This document shows positions 15,528 to 18,526 of a stretch of DNA of 18,526 nucleotides, one piece after another. The position numbers were made by a program, and so were the translations under genes. The notes below the pieces were generated by a model. That model did not search any database. It was not told where the DNA came from and worked only from the letters and a program-made list of their open reading frames with translations. Origin of the DNA: an uncultured Oscillospiraceae bacterium (GTDB taxonomy: Bacteria; Bacillota; Clostridia; Oscillospirales; Acutalibacteraceae); contig URQJ01000018.1 of the NCBI GenBank assembly GCA_900549945.1, forward strand, positions 1-18,526, in the 5' to 3' direction. How positions within the stretch are numbered: position 1 is the stretch's first letter; each line of letters opens with the position of its first letter.

Positions 15528-15552
15528 ATGCCGCAGCGCACTGCCGCGGCAT
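15528..15552 (-). promoter_or_regulatory. Hairpin in the permease / binding-protein intergenic gap
   Basis: Arms ATGCCGCAGC (15528-15537) and GCCGCGGCAT (15543-15552) form a 10-bp stem with one G-U pair on the minus strand and a 5-base loop. It is followed by AAAAGTC, not a T-run. It lies about 40 bases before the binding-protein start. It probably stabilises or separates the downstream mRNA so that binding protein exceeds permease. Confidence 0.45.
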
Positions 15553-15576
15553 CGTCACACGGGAAAAGAGAGGCGC

Positions 15577-16482
15577 TCACCCCTTGATGGCACCGATCAT
15601 CACGCCCTGACTGAAATACTTCTGCACGAAGGGGTACACGCACATGATCGGCACAGTGGTGATGATAATCACGGCGTACTTCATCAGGTTGGAAAGGCGC
15701 ATGGCCTCCTGCGCCGCGAGGCCGTCTCCGGCGCCTACAAGAGACTGATTCGTGATGAGGATGTTCCGCACCACGAGCTGCAGCGGCTTTAAATTCTCGC
15801 TGCGGATATAGACGAGCGCGTTAAAATACGAGTTCCACTGCGCCACAGCGATATAGAGGGCGATCACCGCGATAACCGCCTTGGAAAGCGGCAGCGCGAT
15901 AGAGAAAAAGAAGCGCAGGTTTCCGCAGCCGTCGATCTGCGCGGCGTCCAGAAGCTCTTTCGGCAGGCTGCTGTCAAAGAAGGTTCTGGCCACGATCATA
16001 TTGTACACCGCGACCGAGAAGGGCAGCACCATGACCCAAAACGTATCGTACAGGTGGAAATCCCGTATCGTGAAATAGGTCGGGATCAGGCCGCCGTTGA
16101 AGAACATCGTAAAGATGAAGAAGAACGTGATCAGCCTGCGGCCCACCAGATCGCGGCGGGACAGCGCGTACGCTGCGGATATATTCACAAACAAGCCGAT
16201 CAGCGTGCCCACCAGCGTATACAGAATTGTGTTCAGATAGCCGGTCCAGATATCGTCGTGCCGGAGCAGCTCCTTATAGCCGTCCAGCGTGAACTGGCTG
16301 GGCCAGAGCCATACGTTGCCGTTCGCCACCTCGGACGGGTTGCTGAACGACGCGATGATGATAAAATACAGCGGGTAGGCGATCGCCAGCAGAATGATGC
16401 CGCTCAGCGCATACAGGAATATGTTGAAGGCGATATCCCTGCCGCTTGCCTGCCCCTTTCCTTTTGCCATTGCCTGTGTCAT
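15577..16482 (-). CDS. Carbohydrate ABC transporter permease, LplC/YtcP-like
   Basis: Inner-membrane permease subunit, 301 aa, with six predicted helices. After the cytoplasmic start (MTQAMAKGKGQ) the first helix is at about 18-45, followed by the outside segment NVWLWPSQFTLDGYKELL typical of the second permease of the pair. The ATPase-coupling EAA-type loop reads LPKELLDAAQIDGCGNLRFFF, with ALPLSK after it. The protein ends with KYFSQGVMIGAIKG, as usual in this group. The start at 16482 gives the family length. The frame extends to 16593 but would overlap the upstream permease gene; GAGAGG lies upstream at slightly long spacing. It is separated by 49 bases from the upstream permease and 88 from the binding-protein gene. 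Confidence 0.93.
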   Translation of the reverse strand: MTQAMAKGKGQASGRDIAFNIFLYALSGIILLAIAYPLYFIIIASFSNPSEVANGNVWLWPSQFTLDGYKELLRHDDIWTGYLNTILYTLVGTLIGLFVNISAAYALSRRDLVGRRLITFFFIFTMFFNGGLIPTYFTIRDFHLYDTFWVMVLPFSVAVYNMIVARTFFDSSLPKELLDAAQIDGCGNLRFFFSIALPLSKAVIAVIALYIAVAQWNSYFNALVYIRSENLKPLQLVVRNILITNQSLVGAGDGLAAQEAMRLSNLMKYAVIIITTVPIMCVYPFVQKYFSQGVMIGAIKG

Positions 16483-16531
16483 ATAAACCAGCCGCCTCTC
16501 TCCGTGAAATTTCGCCTTGTCTGCTTTCCGC

Positions 16532-17488
16532 TCACCATAAGCTCGTATCTCCCAGCTTCTTCGAAACGCCGTTGACCAGCACCAGAAGCACAAAATTGAT
16601 GACCGTGTTGAAGAGGTTTACCGCCGCAGACAGGCTGTATTGGTTGCTGATCATGCCGATCTTGTACACATAGGTGGAGATGACCTCGCTGACTGAGGTG
16701 TTCAGGGGGTTTTGCATCAGGTAGACCTTTTCAAAGCCGAGGTTCATGACATTGCCGGCCCGCATAATCAGCAAAATCACGGCGGTCGGAATCAAAAACG
16801 GCAGGTCTATGTAGATCAGCCGCTGGAGCTTGCTCGCGCCGTCTACGGTCGCCGCCTCATACAGGGAGGGGTCGATGGCCGCCAGCGCCGCAATGTAGAT
16901 AATGCTGTCCCAGCCCGCGTGCTGCCAAACGTCGCTCCACACATAGATGTGCTGGAACGCACCGGCCTGCCCCATGATGTTCGGCGGATTCTGGATGCCC
17001 AGCGCATGCGCCAGATTGCCGTAGATGCCGTTGCTCGGGGAGAGCAAAATCAGCATGATGCCCACCATGACAACGGTGGAAATAAAATGCGGCAGGTATG
17101 TGACCACCTGCAGCGTCTGCTTAAAGCGCTTGGCACGGATCTGATTCATCATCAGCGCCAGAAAGATCGGGAACGGAAAGCCGGCAACCAAGCTGTACAG
17201 GCTCAGCGTAATCGTGTTCCAGATCAGGTTCTTCGATTGGTAGGAGTTGAAAAACGTCTGGAAATTTTCAAAGCCCACCCACGGGCTGCCCTCAATACCG
17301 TTCGCCGGGGTGAAATCCTTAAACGCGATCTGCACGCCGTACATCGGCAGGTAATTGAAGCAGAACAGCAGCACCACCGCCGGAAGCAGCAGCAAATACA
17401 GCCCCCAGTTCCGCCGGATGCTTTTGCAGGCGCGCAGGGCCCTCGTTTGCCATGCTCTCCGTTCCTTTTCCACTGCCTTTGCTGTCAT
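16532..17488 (-). CDS. Carbohydrate ABC transporter permease, LplB/YteP-like
   Basis: Inner-membrane permease subunit, 318 aa, first gene of the importer operon. A basic cytoplasmic N-terminus (KERRAWQTRALRACKSIRRN) leads into helix one (about 30-48) and then the group-typical PMYGVQIAFKDFTP and WVGFENFQTFF. Six helices in all. The EAA-type coupling loop reads DPSLYEAATVDGASKLQRLIYIDLP (two halves of one motif, about residues 207-231). It ends KLGDTSLW. GGATGATGAGAG precedes the ATG at 17488. It pairs with the LplC-type permease downstream. As no ATP-binding gene is present in the cluster, energy probably comes from a shared ATPase encoded elsewhere. A 115-base leader with a GC-rich hairpin separates it from the likely promoter. 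Confidence 0.93.
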   Translation of the reverse strand: MTAKAVEKERRAWQTRALRACKSIRRNWGLYLLLLPAVVLLFCFNYLPMYGVQIAFKDFTPANGIEGSPWVGFENFQTFFNSYQSKNLIWNTITLSLYSLVAGFPFPIFLALMMNQIRAKRFKQTLQVVTYLPHFISTVVMVGIMLILLSPSNGIYGNLAHALGIQNPPNIMGQAGAFQHIYVWSDVWQHAGWDSIIYIAALAAIDPSLYEAATVDGASKLQRLIYIDLPFLIPTAVILLIMRAGNVMNLGFEKVYLMQNPLNTSVSEVISTYVYKIGMISNQYSLSAAVNLFNTVINFVLLVLVNGVSKKLGDTSLW

Positions 17489-17520
17489 AATCTCTCATCA
17501 TCCTTTCTCCGCATCGCCCC

Positions 17521-17557
17521 CGCGCGGCCCGGCACCCGGAATGCCCGAGGCCGCGCG
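17521..17557 (-). promoter_or_regulatory. GC-rich leader hairpin of the sugar operon
   Basis: Arms CGCGCGGCC (17521-17529) and GGCCGCGCG (17549-17557) are perfect inverted repeats. Inside them GGCA (17531-17534) and TGCC (17542-17545) extend the stem. On the minus mRNA the hairpin ends about 32 bases before the first permease start, with GGGGGCGATGCGGAG after it and no U-run. It may control translation or mRNA stability of the operon. Confidence 0.45.
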
Positions 17558-17602
17558 GTCCGGATCAGTCCGTGCAGGGTATCCGGCCTTTCTTTGCCCT
17601 TT

Positions 17603-17608
17603 ATTATA
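17603..17608 (-). promoter_or_regulatory. Candidate -10 box of the sugar operon
   Basis: A perfect TATAAT on the minus strand within TTTTTTATAATAAAGG, about 115 bases before the first permease start. The 17-base-spaced -35 is poor (TTTCGT), which would suit a promoter needing an activator such as the YesN-type regulator. AT-rich sequence extends upstream. Confidence 0.45.
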
Positions 17609-17767
17609 AAAAATCCGCGCTGCAAACGAAATGGCTGGATTTATGATTATTTAACATTTTTTGCCAATTTTTATTTCATTTTTGCTCCACTTCCTGCAAA
17701 CTCGGGCCGCATCCGCCGCCGTAAAACCTCCTTTTCGGCACGCAGCTCCCCCGTAAAAAAACAAAAA

Positions 17768-17806
17768 GCCGCCGAAGCCGGAGGATTTCCCCTCCGCCCC
17801 GGCGGC
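17768..17806 (-). terminator. Strong intrinsic terminator upstream of the sugar operon
   Basis: Nested stems GCCGCC (17768-17773) with GGCGGC (17801-17806), and CGGAGG (17779-17784) with CCTCCG (17791-17796). The minus strand continues as TTTTTGTTTTTTT. It is a classic terminator in the minus direction, placed about 100 bases beyond the terminator of the ATPase gene. Confidence 0.75.
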
Positions 17807-17906
17807 CCGTATCGGCAGCTTGGCTATGCCTGTACCTGTATTCTTCAAAGCGACAGTTTCGTCTCAGCCTTTGATCGCCGGCAGCCCCCGCTTTCTCTGC
17901 AAGCAA

Positions 17907-17948
17907 AAAGCAGGGTGGCTCCGGCGGCGCCGGTATTCACCCTGCTTT
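17907..17948 (-). terminator. Terminator of the heavy-metal ATPase gene
   Basis: An 11-bp stem AAAGCAGGGTG (17907-17917) with CACCCTGCTTT (17938-17948), containing an inner CCGGC/GCCGG stem. On the minus strand it ends in GCTTTTTGCTTG, about 40 bases after the stop at 17989. The plus side also ends in a T-run (CGTTTTTTATA). Confidence 0.75.
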
Positions 17949-17988
17949 CGTTTTTTATAAATTTTACCGAATACTCTGATCCGCGCCC

Positions 17989-18526
17989 TTACTGCGCTTT
18001 ACCGTGCTGCTCCGAATCTGCGCCGTTCATCAGCCGCGTCATGCTCCGCAGGCTGATCCCGAGCGTAGAAAGATTGTGCAGCGTCGCTGAGACGGCGGGC
18101 TGCACAATGCCGAGCATGCCGAGCCCGATCAGCGCGCCGTTAAAGCCGATCACCATGCGGTAGTTCGAGCGGATCCGGCGCATAAGCCGCTGGGCGAGCG
18201 CGCGCAGCACAGCAATCTCATACAAGTCGTTCGCTGAAATCGTGACGTCGGCGATTTCCCGGGCAATCGCCGCGCCGTTGCTGACGGCTATACCGACGTT
18301 TGCCGCCGAAAGCGCGGGGGAATCATTGATGCCGTCGCCCAGCATGATGACCGTATGACCTGCGGCACGCTCCCGCTCGATGTATTCGGCCTTGTCCTCA
18401 GGCAGCACCTCGGAGCGGTACTCGTCCACGCCGACCTGCGCCGCAATCGCCGCGGCCGTGCGCTCGCTGTCGCCGGTCAGCATCACGGTTTTCCGCACGC
18501 CCATCTGCCGGAGCGCCTCAACGACC
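17989..18526 (-). CDS. Heavy-metal translocating P-type ATPase (P1B), C-terminal part
   Basis: The gene enters from the right edge; 178 C-terminal residues are visible and the start lies outside. They show the end of the P domain, with VMLTGDSERTAAAIA, VLPEDKAEYIE and the hinge MLGDGINDSPALSAANVGIAVS. The last two membrane helices follow, separated by IVQP (about 125-160 of the visible part). The final helix carries an ATLHNLSTL motif like the HNxST of CtpC/CadA-like pumps and ends RSMTRLM, where many P1B pumps have NALRLL. The C-terminus is short and polar with one His. Metal specificity cannot be set without the CPC-type motif outside the window. It differs in class from the pump at 1-2375. 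It has its own terminator at 17907-17948. Confidence 0.9.
   Translation of the reverse strand, partial: VVEALRQMGVRKTVMLTGDSERTAAAIAAQVGVDEYRSEVLPEDKAEYIERERAAGHTVIMLGDGINDSPALSAANVGIAVSNGAAIAREIADVTISANDLYEIAVLRALAQRLMRRIRSNYRMVIGFNGALIGLGMLGIVQPAVSATLHNLSTLGISLRSMTRLMNGADSEQHGKAQ

Larger units (their letters stand above)
17489..17988. other. Non-coding stretch upstream of the sugar operon
   Basis: About 500 bases without a convincing gene. From right to left (minus direction) it holds the terminator of the heavy-metal ATPase gene (17907-17948), about 100 bases of unexplained sequence, a second strong terminator (17768-17806), an AT-rich block (about 17600-17700) with a -10 box, and a GC-rich leader hairpin (17521-17557). 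Short frames here overlap these hairpins and are not supported. Confidence 0.6.

Noticed and set aside
17862..17869. GGCTGAGA on the minus strand, like part of a TPP riboswitch
   Set aside because: The second conserved TPP half and the expected stem layout are missing, and no thiamine gene follows.
16712..18163. Plus-strand frame of 483 codons
   Set aside because: It crosses the permease gene, two terminators and the ATPase gene end in antisense; its composition is that of a shadow frame.
1..18526. CRISPR array, tRNA, rRNA, insertion sequence or phage genes
   Set aside because: No spaced direct repeats, RNA gene signatures, transposase, integrase or structural phage motifs were seen; the only tandem repeat is the coding 33-bp repeat at 6672-6803.
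1..18526. The two P-type ATPases at the window ends as a duplicated pair
   Set aside because: They belong to different classes (CtpE-like cation pump against P1B metal pump) and have separate contexts and terminators.

Overview
The window looks like chromosomal DNA from a GC-rich Gram-positive Clostridia/Firmicutes member. This is judged from the protein families only: lipoprotein-anchored sugar-binding protein, YesM/YesN-type and OmpR-type two-component systems, and Shine-Dalgarno sites such as AGGAGG. No rRNA, tRNA, CRISPR, transposase, integrase or phage gene is visible. Nearly every gene lies on the minus strand. The exceptions are one complete plus-strand gene (11051-12496) and a decayed kinase fragment (2938-3276).

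Layout from left to right. (1) 1-2375: a nearly complete P-type cation ATPase of the CtpE-like class, cut by the window edge. (2) 2546-3276: a scar region holding a small two-helix membrane ORF that seems to lack its start (minus) and the C-terminal ATPase domain of a lost histidine kinase (plus). Both break near 2890-2940. (3) 3362-6442: a tightly coupled minus operon of OmpR-type response regulator, histidine kinase, eight-helix membrane protein and 125-aa membrane protein, closed by a terminator at 3309-3352. (4) 6588-7342: three small genes, namely a 122-aa internally duplicated membrane protein, a 35-aa single-span protein and an 82-aa protein built on 11-residue repeats. The 122-aa protein shares a membrane module with the 125-aa protein of the kinase operon, so regions 3 and 4 probably belong to one envelope-related system. 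(5) 7628-10878: a YesN-type AraC response regulator and its YesM-type sensor kinase. (6) 11051-12496: a divergently transcribed protein resembling a solute-binding protein, but held by an N-terminal membrane anchor. (7) 12615-17488: a minus carbohydrate operon with two LplB/LplC-type permeases, a lipoprotein binding protein and a Gfo/Idh/MocA oxidoreductase. (8) 17489-17988: non-coding DNA with a promoter, a leader hairpin and two tandem terminators. (9) 17989-18526: the C-terminal end of a heavy-metal P1B-type ATPase.

Regions 5 to 7 read as one sugar-responsive unit. The YesM kinase would sense an extracellular carbohydrate state, perhaps through the membrane-anchored binding protein beside it. 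The YesN regulator would then activate the importer, and the dehydrogenase would act on the imported sugar or sugar derivative. No ABC ATPase is encoded here, so the importer presumably borrows a shared MsmK-like ATPase.

The items most worth a second look are the membrane-anchored binding-protein homologue next to YesMN, the 82-aa protein whose 11-residue repeats recall alpha-synuclein, the shared membrane module in the two small-protein operons, and the kinase remnant.
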